Both the position numbers and the translations under genes were made by a program. Shown piece by piece: positions 7,649 through 14,298 of a stretch of 34,923 nucleotides of DNA; position 1 is the stretch's first letter; each line of letters opens with the position of its first letter. Source of the stretch: a virus; the IMG/VR virus record IMGVR_UViG_3300044712_002652, positions 1 through 34,923 of that record, one strand, 5' to 3'. The notes beneath the pieces were generated by a model. The model searched no databases, was not told the DNA's origin, and was given only the letters and a program-made list of their open reading frames with translations.

Positions 7649-8641
7649 ATGGCTACAAAACTTGGTTTGGATATGGGACGTTCGTCAGTAAAGGTTACAG
7701 GGGCGGCGGGAAATATTTTGTTTCCCAGCCTGGCGGCATTGCCCGGTGGAAATAGCGCGGAGTTGGTGAGCCGCTCGAAAAAGAATCGCCCGATGTTGAT
7801 CGGCTTGGACGGGCGCGAGTTGTTTGTGGGACACAACGCGCACCGCGCTGGCATTCAGCCGCTGGAAAATTTTTCGATGGATCAATTGACGGATGCGACT
7901 ATCGAGATGCGCGCAATTTTGGCAGGGACGTTGACGGCGTATCAGCGGAAGTTTGGCGAGTTTACCGAGCCGCTGGAAGTGGTGGTGGGATTGCCGTATC
8001 AGTTGTTGGATGGGGATAAAGAGCAGACTGATAAATGGAATCGCCAAGTTAAGGGGTGGATTGGCGGGGCGCATGAATGGCTGGCGGACGGGAAGGAACT
8101 ATCCGCGACGATTGTGAAGGTGGGGCTTGCGCCGCAGGCGTTTGGGGCGCAAACGGATTACGTGTTTGGGATGGACGGTAATCCGATTGACGAGGCGCGG
8201 GCGCAGGTGATGAAGCGCGAGAACGGCGCAATTTCCATTGGTTCGTCCACTGTGGAAACACAGGTGACGTGGAAAGATATTGATACGCGGCGTTATTGCG
8301 GCGGGAAGCCGATTGGCGCGCGCTGGTTGAAGTCCGTTTCGGATCCGCGCGACCGATATTATTTTGGCGAGTGGAGCGAATTGTTGCAGGCGGGCGAATT
8401 GCCGGAACAATTCAGCGTGACTCCATATCTCGACTCGTGGTGGACTGAGGTGGATCGTTTTTTGAATGAGAAGTGGCGCGAGGATTGGGAGCGTTTCTCG
8501 AAGATTTTCGTGGTGGGCGGCGGGGCGATTCTGTTGAAGGATCACCTGGCGCGGAAGTTCAACGGGCGCGCGGTGTTTTTCGACGATTCGATTATGCCGA
8601 TTAGCCGCGGCCTATATAAAGCGGCGTTGAGGATGAGGTAG
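7649..8641 (+). CDS. actin-like ATPase (ParM/Alp-type)
   Basis: A 330-residue member of the actin/Hsp70 ATPase superfamily, most like ParM, StbA and phage Alp proteins. The phosphate-1 loop is LGLDMGRSSVKV (about 5-16), the phosphate-2 loop is AISIGSSTVETQV (about 194-206) and the adenosine motif is VVGGGAILL (about 288-296). VVVGLPYQLL (about 110-119) fits the strand before the family's central segment. Such proteins form filaments that push plasmids apart or position phage DNA. ATG 7649 has AAAGGAG upstream. A small gene follows seven bases later, as the adaptor parR does in ParM operons. The phosphate-2 loop has SSTVET in place of the more usual GGGTTD-like form, so the protein is a diverged member. 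Confidence 0.87.
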   Translation: MATKLGLDMGRSSVKVTGAAGNILFPSLAALPGGNSAELVSRSKKNRPMLIGLDGRELFVGHNAHRAGIQPLENFSMDQLTDATIEMRAILAGTLTAYQRKFGEFTEPLEVVVGLPYQLLDGDKEQTDKWNRQVKGWIGGAHEWLADGKELSATIVKVGLAPQAFGAQTDYVFGMDGNPIDEARAQVMKRENGAISIGSSTVETQVTWKDIDTRRYCGGKPIGARWLKSVSDPRDRYYFGEWSELLQAGELPEQFSVTPYLDSWWTEVDRFLNEKWREDWERFSKIFVVGGGAILLKDHLARKFNGRAVFFDDSIMPISRGLYKAALRMR

Positions 8642-8647
8642 GTTGCA

Positions 8648-8923
8648 ATGGCGAGACATAAGAATGCTGTTCCATCAAGGCGAATGGAATTGAATGTGAG
8701 AGTGCCGCAACCGATTACTGATCCGCGCATACAAAAAGCGGTAGATTGGGTGATCGAGATGAATAAGAAAAAGAAGGCTGCTCCGATGGCTTGGGCTCTG
8801 CTGGTATCCGCTTTGAATGGGGAGTTGGGGGACGGCGTGCAGGCTGCGGTGGAGGCTGGCGCAAAATCCGCTGATGAGGCAGTGAAGGCATTGGAAGATG
8901 CTATTGAGACATGGATCAGTTGA
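8648..8923 (+). CDS. putative partition adaptor (ParR-like position)
   Basis: A 91-residue protein with a basic N-terminus, a short strand (MELNVRVPQP) and then helices, ending in an acidic helix. A short basic N-terminal strand followed by helices resembles small ribbon-helix-helix adaptors such as ParR. It lies seven bases after the actin-like gene, exactly where ParR genes sit. The assignment rests on position and general shape, not on a clear family motif. If correct, it would bind a centromere (candidates: the TGAACA cluster at 6234-6515 or the palindrome at 8961-9049) and cap actin-like filaments. Confidence 0.55.
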   Translation: MARHKNAVPSRRMELNVRVPQPITDPRIQKAVDWVIEMNKKKKAAPMAWALLVSALNGELGDGVQAAVEAGAKSADEAVKALEDAIETWIS

Positions 8924-8960
8924 ATTATTAACCGCCAAATTGAATTTAACCGCCAAGAAA

Positions 8961-9049
8961 CACTCCCCCAATTTTTGCGCTCATGCGTATGAGCAGATGC
9001 GCGAGGGCGCGCGAGATTTTTGGAAATATCTCCCGGTAATGGGGGAGTG
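8961..9049. repeat. palindromic element after the partition genes
   Basis: CACTCCCCCA (8961-8970) is complementary to TGGGGGAGTG (9040-9049). Inside lies a second perfect palindrome, GCTCAT-GCGT-ATGAGC (8979-8994). Just upstream AACCGCCAA occurs twice. The outer arms share the CTCCCCC / GGGGGAG core of the palindromes found throughout the late genes. It fills the gap 8924-9069. A 60-residue frame through it is not convincing. Confidence 0.6.
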
Positions 9050-9069
9050 GAATGGCGGAAGGATGAAAT

Positions 9070-9390
9070 ATGAAGGATGAAGAAAATAATCTTACGATGG
9101 ATGATTTGATATTGAAACCTTATCGCGGGTTGGTGAAGGCGGTTTTCGAGGGCGGGTCTGAACGGATAGCGGCAGTATGGAACCGCGATGGTTATGAAAA
9201 CCTGCGGGCGGCTATTTACGACGCGGTTTGTTTTTATGAGGATAAGACGAACATCCGCGCGGAGTATGTGTTTGTGAAGGCGTTGCCCAAGGGAGTTGAT
9301 AACGGTTTTGAGGTTGGGAATGTGATTATTTTACAGGCGGATTGGGTGGCGCCGAAGTATCTATTTGTTTGCGCGCGGACGCGCGGTTGA
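9070..9390 (+). CDS. hypothetical protein, 106 residues
   Basis: A small soluble protein with alternating strands and helices; no family recognised. AAGGATGAAAT precedes ATG 9070, which gives an acceptable ribosome site. The last residues (VCARTRG) run up to the start of an intergenic palindrome. There are no cysteine pairs, membrane segments or known motifs. It probably belongs to the same accessory block as the next three genes. Confidence 0.65.
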   Translation: MKDEENNLTMDDLILKPYRGLVKAVFEGGSERIAAVWNRDGYENLRAAIYDAVCFYEDKTNIRAEYVFVKALPKGVDNGFEVGNVIILQADWVAPKYLFVCARTRG

Positions 9391-9450
9391 CCCCACCCCT
9401 AGCCCCTTTCCTTTTGACGCTTCGCGCAAAAGGAGAGGGGGATAAAGAAA
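9391..9450 (+). repeat. C-rich/G-rich intergenic palindrome
   Basis: CCCCTTTCCTTTTG (9403-9416) pairs with CAAAAGGAGAGGGG (9427-9440) through 14 positions, one of them a G-T wobble, after a CCCCACCCC lead. The same plan (CCCCACCC lead, C-rich arm, loop, G-rich arm, then a separate ribosome site) recurs in the late operon. Confidence 0.75.
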
Positions 9451-9459
9451 GGAGAATCG

Positions 9460-9846
9460 ATGGACGACTTGGACGGAAATATTCTGAAAAGTTACAACCT
9501 GTTTTTATGCGAGCGTGGTCATGCTTTGGGCGTGATCATCAAAAGACGCGTGCGCTATGACACGGATAAAGCGCATGTGAATTACAAAACTCCGCGCGTG
9601 TATATTTTCCGAGATGCAGTTGATTTGCAGGGACAAATCCCCAAGAAAATTGTTGTGTCTGGTTTTATGGATGGCAACATGCTGCGGATGCGCTGGAGAT
9701 GCAATGTGAGCGGGTGCGGCTGCGAGACTCGTTGGGACCCTAACAAAGACGCGCTGGATTGGTTGAACGCGCGATATGGAAAAAAGGAAGATGTCATGCC
9801 GCAGGGCGAGCCGGAATATGGGTGTGTTGAAGGAGATGTGAAATGA
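9460..9846 (+). CDS. putative metal-binding hypothetical protein
   Basis: A 128-residue protein. C-E-R-G-H near residue 17 and the cluster CNVSGCGCETRW near residue 82 suggest one bound zinc ion, although they are not arranged as a standard zinc ribbon. The middle is beta-rich. ATG 9460 has AAAGGAG upstream, after a palindromic element. Its end overlaps the DUF4326 gene start (ATG at 9843). The function is unknown; it may act together with its neighbours. Confidence 0.68.
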   Translation: MDDLDGNILKSYNLFLCERGHALGVIIKRRVRYDTDKAHVNYKTPRVYIFRDAVDLQGQIPKKIVVSGFMDGNMLRMRWRCNVSGCGCETRWDPNKDALDWLNARYGKKEDVMPQGEPEYGCVEGDVK

Positions 9847-10163
9847 ATCAATTGCCGAAACGAATTCAGCGGAAGCGCGTGAAGGGTTGGCGAATGCCTG
9901 CAAATACTGTGTATGTTGGACGCCCTACAGATTGGGGGAATCAATTTGTTGTCGGTTTTGGGTGTGATCCTTTTATTGTAGCCAGCCACTGGTTGGCGCG
10001 GCATAAATTCGAGCAATGGATTGAGAAAGAAAAACAACTATATCCGAACTGGTTTGCCGAATGGCTTGCGCCCCTGCGCGGTAAAAATCTCGCGTGTTGG
10101 TGTCCGCTGGATCAGCCGTGTCATGCGGATGTGCTGTTGAAACTTGCAAATGAGGAGAAATAA
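9843..10163 (+). CDS. DUF4326 family protein
   Basis: A 106-residue protein with the hallmarks of DUF4326: RIQRKRVKGWRMP and YVGRPTDWGNQF near the N-terminus, and LRGKNLACWCPLDQPCHAD near the C-terminus, where the cysteines and the histidine could bind metal. The family is common in phages and mobile elements and has no proven function. The start overlaps the previous stop (AAATGA). The next gene follows two bases after its stop, so both are probably co-translated. Confidence 0.88.
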   Translation: MNQLPKRIQRKRVKGWRMPANTVYVGRPTDWGNQFVVGFGCDPFIVASHWLARHKFEQWIEKEKQLYPNWFAEWLAPLRGKNLACWCPLDQPCHADVLLKLANEEK

Positions 10164-10164
10164 C

Positions 10165-11067
10165 ATGCCAGCGCGAACTAATATCCATTGGGCGGATTAT
10201 CAGAGCAATATGCTCTATGCCGTGTTGAAGAGCGATGAATTTCGAGAGGGTCATGCGTGCGTGCGGGTGAGTCCGGGGTGCGAGCATTGCTGGGCATCCG
10301 CATTCAATACGCGACTGGGAACGGGACTGCCCTACACGGCGCAAAATTTGAAAAAGGTCGAGGTCAATCTGCATGAGACCGAGTTGAAGCGCATTACAAA
10401 ATTCAAGCCAAAGCCGCTGAAGGGTGAATCCGCGTTCAAGTGGGGACGGTCCCGCGCGGTGGTGTTTCCGTGCGATATGACGGATATGTTCGGGGAATGG
10501 GTGACGGATGAAATGCTGGACCGCATGTTTGAGGCGATGTATTATCGCGCGGACGTGGATTGGATGGTGTTGACAAAACGCCCAGGACGCGCGGCGCAAT
10601 ATTTACAGGCGAAGGCGCAGGCGGGCAAGATGCCGTTGAAAAATATCTATATCGGATGCACGGTAGAAGACCGGATGCGGGCAGATTTGCGCGTCCATCC
10701 CATGCGGACTATTCACAGTTTGGGATGGAATACGTGTGTGAGTTATGAGCCTGCGCTTTCGAGCGTGGATTGGAATGATTGGTATTTCATTCAATGGCTG
10801 GTGTGCGGCGGGGAGAGCGGCGCGGCGGCACGTCCCATGCACCCGGATTGGGCAAGGGGCGCGCGGGATTTTTGCGTGCGGAATAACATTCCATATTTTC
10901 ATAAACAGAATGGCGAATTTGCGCCACTATCCGCGCTGAATGTTACGGACGCGACAACGTTCAAGCATAAGCCGATCAACTGGGAAGGGACGATGCTCTA
11001 TCGCGTGGGGTTGGGATTGGCAGGCAGGCTGTTGGATGGCAGAGAGTGGAATCAAACGGCGAGGTGA
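10165..11067 (+). CDS. DUF5131 (phage Gp37/Gp68) family protein
   Basis: A 300-residue protein matching the phage Gp37/Gp68 family, which is related to radical-SAM enzymes. A cysteine cluster of the form CVRVSPGCEHCW is near residues 29-40; the CxxC is followed by Trp where CxxCY is usual. Further family stretches are VFPCDMTDMFGEWV, WMVLTKRPGRAAQYL, IYIGCTVEDRMRADLR, WLVCGGESGAAARPMHPDWAR and IPYFHKQNGEFAP. The reaction is not known. The start ATG 10165 has GAGGAG upstream. It precedes the integron integrase by three bases and could be transcribed with it. Confidence 0.88.
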   Translation: MPARTNIHWADYQSNMLYAVLKSDEFREGHACVRVSPGCEHCWASAFNTRLGTGLPYTAQNLKKVEVNLHETELKRITKFKPKPLKGESAFKWGRSRAVVFPCDMTDMFGEWVTDEMLDRMFEAMYYRADVDWMVLTKRPGRAAQYLQAKAQAGKMPLKNIYIGCTVEDRMRADLRVHPMRTIHSLGWNTCVSYEPALSSVDWNDWYFIQWLVCGGESGAAARPMHPDWARGARDFCVRNNIPYFHKQNGEFAPLSALNVTDATTFKHKPINWEGTMLYRVGLGLAGRLLDGREWNQTAR

Positions 11068-11070
11068 AGC

Positions 11071-12054
11071 ATGGCGAAGTTGATGGATGAAGTTCAAAAT
11101 GCTTTGCGGGTTCAGAGATATGCCTATAAAACTGAAATCCAATATATGAATTGGATTCGCAGATACGTGCGTTATTTTTTGCCCAAACATCCGCGCGAGA
11201 CGGGCGTGGAAGGCGTGCGCGAATTTACGACTCGTTTGGCGGTGGATGAAAATATTTCACCATCTACGCAAACTCAATGTCTGGCTGCGCTGACATTTTT
11301 ATATAAGACGCTTGGCATTAAGTTGGGCGATATTGGCATGGTACGCGCCAAAAAAGATAAACTTCTTCCGTTTGTCTTGACCGAGGAAGAGACAATGAAT
11401 CTATTAATGAATTTAAGCGGCGTTTATCGCATTATGGGCGAGATCATCTATGGCGGCGGTTTGCGATTGATGGAATGTTTACGGCTGCGCGTGAAAGATG
11501 TTGACCTGGATAATTTGTCAATTACCCTGCATGAAACAAAAAGCAATCGCGACCGCGTAACGTGCCTGCCATCTTCGGTAACACCGATGTTGAAATTGCA
11601 CCTGGCGAAAGTAAAGGCAATACACACAGAAGACCTTGCAAATGGAATGGGACGCGTCGAGATGCCGTATGCGTTTGACCGTAAATCGAGCAATGCAGGT
11701 TTGGAGTGGGGCTGGCAATATGTCTTTCCGGCGGCTAGATTTTCCAAAAATCCGCGCACAGGCGAGAAAGGTCGTCATCATATTTATGAAACGAGTTTAC
11801 AGCGAGCCGTAAAAGAAGCGGCAACGGCGGCAAGGATTTCAAAACCGGTTGGAGTTCATACACTGCGGCATTGTTTTGCGACGCATTTGTATAAAAACGG
11901 AACGGATATTCGGACAATACAGGAGTTGCTTGGACATCAAAAACTTGAAACGACAATGATTTATGTGCATTTACTCGGGGGCGCGGCAGTTAAGTCGCCG
12001 TTGGATCGGTTGACTGCTAATCCGCTTATACGGCAGGTAGTTGTAGAATCATGA
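11071..12054 (+). CDS. intI: integron integrase (IntI)
   Basis: A 327-residue tyrosine recombinase of the integron class, which captures and excises gene cassettes at attI and attC sites. Catalytic residues are R132, K157, H263, R266, H289 and Y298. From memory of IntI1 (R146, H277, R280, H303, Y312) each lies exactly 14 positions earlier, so the spacing is identical. The integron-specific insert is present: FDRKSSNAGLEWGWQYVFPA, then SKNPRTGEKGRHHIYETSLQRA, which matches ERKYPRAGHSWPWFWVF and RRHHMYDQTFQRA of IntI1. Ordinary Xer proteins lack it. GAGGTGA precedes ATG 11071. It points towards the cassette, the arrangement of so-called reverse integrons, and GTTAGAC begins at the base after its stop. 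Confidence 0.94.
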   Translation: MAKLMDEVQNALRVQRYAYKTEIQYMNWIRRYVRYFLPKHPRETGVEGVREFTTRLAVDENISPSTQTQCLAALTFLYKTLGIKLGDIGMVRAKKDKLLPFVLTEEETMNLLMNLSGVYRIMGEIIYGGGLRLMECLRLRVKDVDLDNLSITLHETKSNRDRVTCLPSSVTPMLKLHLAKVKAIHTEDLANGMGRVEMPYAFDRKSSNAGLEWGWQYVFPAARFSKNPRTGEKGRHHIYETSLQRAVKEAATAARISKPVGVHTLRHCFATHLYKNGTDIRTIQELLGHQKLETTMIYVHLLGGAAVKSPLDRLTANPLIRQVVVES

Positions 12055-12061
12055 GTTAGAC
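12055..12061 (+). other. GTTRRRY core site at the cassette 5' boundary (attI candidate)
   Basis: GTTAGAC matches the core recombination site GTTRRRY, cut between G and TT. It starts at the base after the intI stop codon. It is the exact complement of GTCTAAC at 12464-12470, as expected when the cassette's own attC is split by linear insertion. Another GTTRRRY match, GTTGGAT, lies at 12000-12006 within intI and could belong to an attI site. Confidence 0.75.
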
Positions 12062-12548
12062 CCCTTCGTGAAGGAGAAGGTTATGAACAGAGAAGAAATC
12101 TTGAAAATGCCCGCAGGTCGTGAAATGGATTTGTTGGTTTGCAGGCACGTAATGGGTATCGAAGCGCGTTGTACTGTCATTGAGTATCAGGGCAAAGAGG
12201 TTGTAAATAAAAAATATACAGCAACTATAAATCATGAATTAGTTGACATGCCGTATTATTCCACCGAGATTGAATCGGCTTGGAATGTCGTAGGCAAAAA
12301 AGATATTGATGGCTGGTCGTGTGTTGTTGAAAACCTGCGCGGATATTGGCAATGTACATTTGCAAAAGTTGGAAACACTGGCGCGTATTGTTCTGAAAAA
12401 CTTGCGCCACTTGCAATATGCAAAGCCGCTTTACTAACAGTCGTTCCCGTCACCGAAGGCGGGGTCTAACATCGCGTGCAGTGGATTGGCGGGTACGGCG
12501 CGGCTTGAAAGCGAAGTTTCGCAACCCGCCAACCACTAACGCAAACCG
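12056..12548 (+). mobile_element. integron gene cassette
   Basis: A 493-base unit bounded by G^TTAGAC (12055-12061) and G^TTGGGC (12548-12554). It holds one promoterless gene followed directly by an attC-like site, the standard cassette design. The first six bases and the inverse core of its attC are perfect partners. The coding part is visibly richer in A and T than the genes around it, which fits separate origin. Confidence 0.8.
12083..12469 (+). CDS. cassette gene: phage ABA-sandwich-like protein
   Basis: A 128-residue protein. It starts MNREEILKMPAGREMDLLVC and later has YYSTEIESAWNVV and LAPLAICKAALLTV. These match the layout of the small phage ABA sandwich domain family (INRxEILxMPAGREMDxLV, YSTDIxxAWxVV, LAICRAAL), which has no firm function. 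AAGGAG lies six bases before ATG 12083, so the cassette brings its own ribosome site. The stop TAA is part of the inverse core GTCTAAC of attC, a usual feature of cassette genes. It has several Cys residues and no signal peptide. Expression probably depends on read-through from the intI side. Confidence 0.85.
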   Translation: MNREEILKMPAGREMDLLVCRHVMGIEARCTVIEYQGKEVVNKKYTATINHELVDMPYYSTEIESAWNVVGKKDIDGWSCVVENLRGYWQCTFAKVGNTGAYCSEKLAPLAICKAALLTVVPVTEGGV

Positions 12549-12554
12549 TTGGGC
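12464..12554 (+). other. attC-like cassette recombination site
   Basis: It is 91 bases long, from inverse core GTCTAAC (12464-12470, RYYYAAC) to core GTTGGGC (12548-12554, GTTRRRY). Between them AGTGG (12480-12484) pairs with CCACT (12533-12537), and TTGGCGGGT (12486-12494) pairs with ACCCGCCAA (12524-12532). A12485 is left unpaired, like the extrahelical bases that set strand choice in attC sites. GCGT (12474-12477) can also pair with ACGC (12539-12542). A smaller hairpin, GCGAA-GT-TTCGC, caps the structure. Confidence 0.8.
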
Positions 12555-12585
12555 GGTTCTCGCTCAACGGCATAAGGAGTAAACA

Positions 12586-12696
12586 ATGGAATTTGTAAGA
12601 TTAGAATCCATGTTCTACATATTGCTTTTTGATTCTGATTATGTTAAAATTTTCTGGAAGTTGAATATTTTTGCAAGCCCTTATTTGAAGGGCTAA
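12586..12696 (+). CDS. possible 36-residue leader or small protein
   Basis: AAGGAG lies six bases before ATG 12586. The frame encodes 36 residues, hydrophobic and aromatic (MEFVRLESMFYILLFDSDYV at the N-terminus), and ends within a hairpin upstream of the terminator. The same bases also carry a promoter-like sequence, so this may be a leader peptide, a small protein or nothing. No family is recognised. Confidence 0.3.
   Translation: MEFVRLESMFYILLFDSDYVKIFWKLNIFASPYLKG
12622..12650 (+). promoter_or_regulatory. possible sigma-70-type promoter before late genes
   Basis: TTGCTT (12622-12627) and TAAAAT (12645-12650) are 17 bases apart. The -10 box matches five of six consensus bases, the -35 box only three. 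Transcription would start near 12657, pass a hairpin and a terminator, and enter the late operon. The region is markedly AT-rich compared with its surroundings. Confidence 0.4.
12676..12694 (+). promoter_or_regulatory. leader hairpin before terminator
   Basis: AGCCCTT (12676-12682) pairs perfectly with AAGGGCT (12688-12694) across the loop ATTTG. It lies between the possible promoter and the terminator. It may be part of an attenuation or antitermination leader. Confidence 0.45.
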
Positions 12697-12709
12697 ACCA
12701 TGCAGCAGT

Positions 12710-12751
12710 AAAAAGCGCGCTGCGACCTATTTGGTCGCGGCGCGCTTTTTT
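12710..12751 (+). terminator. strong rho-independent terminator between early and late genes
   Basis: GCGCGC (12715-12720) and GCGACC (12722-12727) pair with GGTCGC (12733-12738) and GCGCGC (12740-12745), with one U-G step between them and the loop TATTT. A T-run (12746-12751) follows and an A-run precedes, so it could work in both directions. It lies 28 bases before the first late gene, so late transcription must start after it or read through it. Confidence 0.9.
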
Positions 12752-12779
12752 GTTGCCTATTTTCAAAAGGAGATTTGCT

Positions 12780-13217
12780 ATGAAAAAATTTGCTTCCATT
12801 TTATTCGTTGCGCTGGCGCTGGCGTTGTTCGTTTTTCCAGCCGTTCAGGTTGGGGCTGCGTCTTCGCAGGCTCCGACGTATGCGCCGCATTTGCAGGACG
12901 CGAATCCGCCCGTTGCTCCGGCGGAGTTACCGCTTGAATTGCAGGCGTTGGTTGCGGCGGGGATTGGTTTCCTCGTGACCGCAGGACTCAAGTCGCTTTC
13001 GGTATTGTTAAATAAGGACATCAGCGGCTGGGGTTCGGTGATCACCGGCGGGCTGGTAACAAGCGCGGTGTATTTCCTGAATGCGATCCTTTCGGCTGTG
13101 CCCGTTAGCGCTCAGCCATCCGTGGCTATTGGGTTGACATTAATTGTTTCGATTTTAGGCGCGTTTGGCGTTGCCGCGACTGTGAAGAAATTTCAGCCTG
13201 TAAAGGCTCCATTTTAA
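12780..13217 (+). CDS. secreted or membrane protein with signal peptide
   Basis: A 145-residue protein. Residues 1-28 form a clear signal peptide (KKF, a hydrophobic core, then VGAA), followed by a Pro-rich linker. Two or three hydrophobic segments follow (about 58-78, 88-108 and 118-135). AAGGAG precedes ATG 12780 by seven bases. It is the first late gene. A holin or other envelope role is possible, but no family is recognised and no endolysin lies nearby. Confidence 0.72.
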   Translation: MKKFASILFVALALALFVFPAVQVGAASSQAPTYAPHLQDANPPVAPAELPLELQALVAAGIGFLVTAGLKSLSVLLNKDISGWGSVITGGLVTSAVYFLNAILSAVPVSAQPSVAIGLTLIVSILGAFGVAATVKKFQPVKAPF

Positions 13218-13222
13218 TTTAG

Positions 13223-13600
13223 ATGATCGGCTTCGAGACGTTCCTGCGCGAAAATGGTTGGCTGGGTTTTCTTATCTATGTTGTTGTCAAGGAAGCCTGG
13301 CCCTTTGTCCGCGATAAGGTATGGCCGTGGCGGGTCGCGGCGGCGGCGGCGGATAGAGAGCGGTTGAAGAAACTAGAAGACCGCGCAATATCGAACGAGG
13401 AGCGTCAGACGAGGGCGCTTGAAAGCATGAATACCACGATGCAATCGGTGGCGCTGGCGATTACTACGAACAACGAGCGCATGTCGCAGTTGATTGTGGG
13501 TCACGCGGATCATGCGCGGTTTACGCAGGACGCTATTTCCGCGATGCGCGAGACGGTGGCGGCGCGGCGCGCGGTAAAGCGCAATGTAAAGAGAATGTGA
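13223..13600 (+). CDS. membrane-anchored coiled-coil protein
   Basis: A 125-residue protein with one N-terminal hydrophobic segment (about 12-30) and a long helical, probably coiled-coil, remainder ending in a basic tail (RRAVKRNVKRM). This resembles some small phage holin-like or BhlA-like proteins in plan only. It lies six bases after the previous gene, and its stop overlaps the small terminase start (TGATG). The pairing with the preceding membrane protein suggests a joint envelope function. Function not proven. Confidence 0.65.
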   Translation: MIGFETFLRENGWLGFLIYVVVKEAWPFVRDKVWPWRVAAAAADRERLKKLEDRAISNEERQTRALESMNTTMQSVALAITTNNERMSQLIVGHADHARFTQDAISAMRETVAARRAVKRNVKRM

Positions 13601-14298
13601 TGACTATTTCAGCGTCTCCAAGTCAATTGAAATTCGAGTGGGACCTTCCAGAGGAAGAGTCCACTTCCGCTTTAAGCGCGGAAGAAATTCAACTGCGGAA
13701 GGATTTGGCTGAGGCTTTTATCTATAACCCCGAACATTGGGAAAAAGATGATCAGGGCAAACCCGTAAAACCCTATTGGCTTGAGCAAGCCACGACCTTG
13801 CGCGAAGGCAAAATGCGTTTCCCGTTCCGCGTAGCGGTCTTGACTGCCTGGTTATGCACGCCGAAAAAATACCGCTTCCCGAAAACGCAGGATGAATTGG
13901 CGAATATGCTCGGTCTGAGCAGCGACCGCGTGTTTACCGTCTGGATGGCGAAAAATCCGCAGATTAAAGCGGTAGTGCATAGCGCCTGGCGCGAACGCGT
14001 GTTGGATCATGTCAATGACAGTATGGAGGCAATGTTTGAGGTTGCCGCGCAACCCGATTACAAAGGACATGGCGACCGCGAGTTGCATTTCAAAGTTGCG
14101 GAAATCTTGACCGATAAAGTTATCCTGGACAAGACCGGCAATGTTGATCTAACCAAGTTGACATTTGAAGAAAAATTGAAACTGGCGGGCTTGGATGATC
14201 CAGACGCGCTGCTTGCATTGAAGAAAGAATTATTGCAAAACGATCTGGAACTTGAAGTCACTGCCGAGGATGAAGGCGATGCTGCCAGCGACGCTTAA
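13600..14298 (+). CDS. putative small terminase subunit
   Basis: A 232-residue protein placed directly before the large terminase. A helix-turn-helix is visible in the stretch TQDELANMLGLSSDRVFTVW (about 104-123), fitting a DNA-recognition subunit that marks the genome for packaging. The acidic C-terminus (about 175-232) may contact the large subunit. ATG 13600 is chosen over GTG 13597 because it forms the TGATG overlap. Its end overlaps the large subunit by about 20 bases. The assignment rests on position and the helix-turn-helix. Confidence 0.78.
   Translation: MTISASPSQLKFEWDLPEEESTSALSAEEIQLRKDLAEAFIYNPEHWEKDDQGKPVKPYWLEQATTLREGKMRFPFRVAVLTAWLCTPKKYRFPKTQDELANMLGLSSDRVFTVWMAKNPQIKAVVHSAWRERVLDHVNDSMEAMFEVAAQPDYKGHGDRELHFKVAEILTDKVILDKTGNVDLTKLTFEEKLKLAGLDDPDALLALKKELLQNDLELEVTAEDEGDAASDA

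Noticed and set aside
8898-9080. 60-residue open frame in the gap after the partition genes
   Set aside because: It lies across a palindrome, overlaps both neighbours and has no clear ribosome site.
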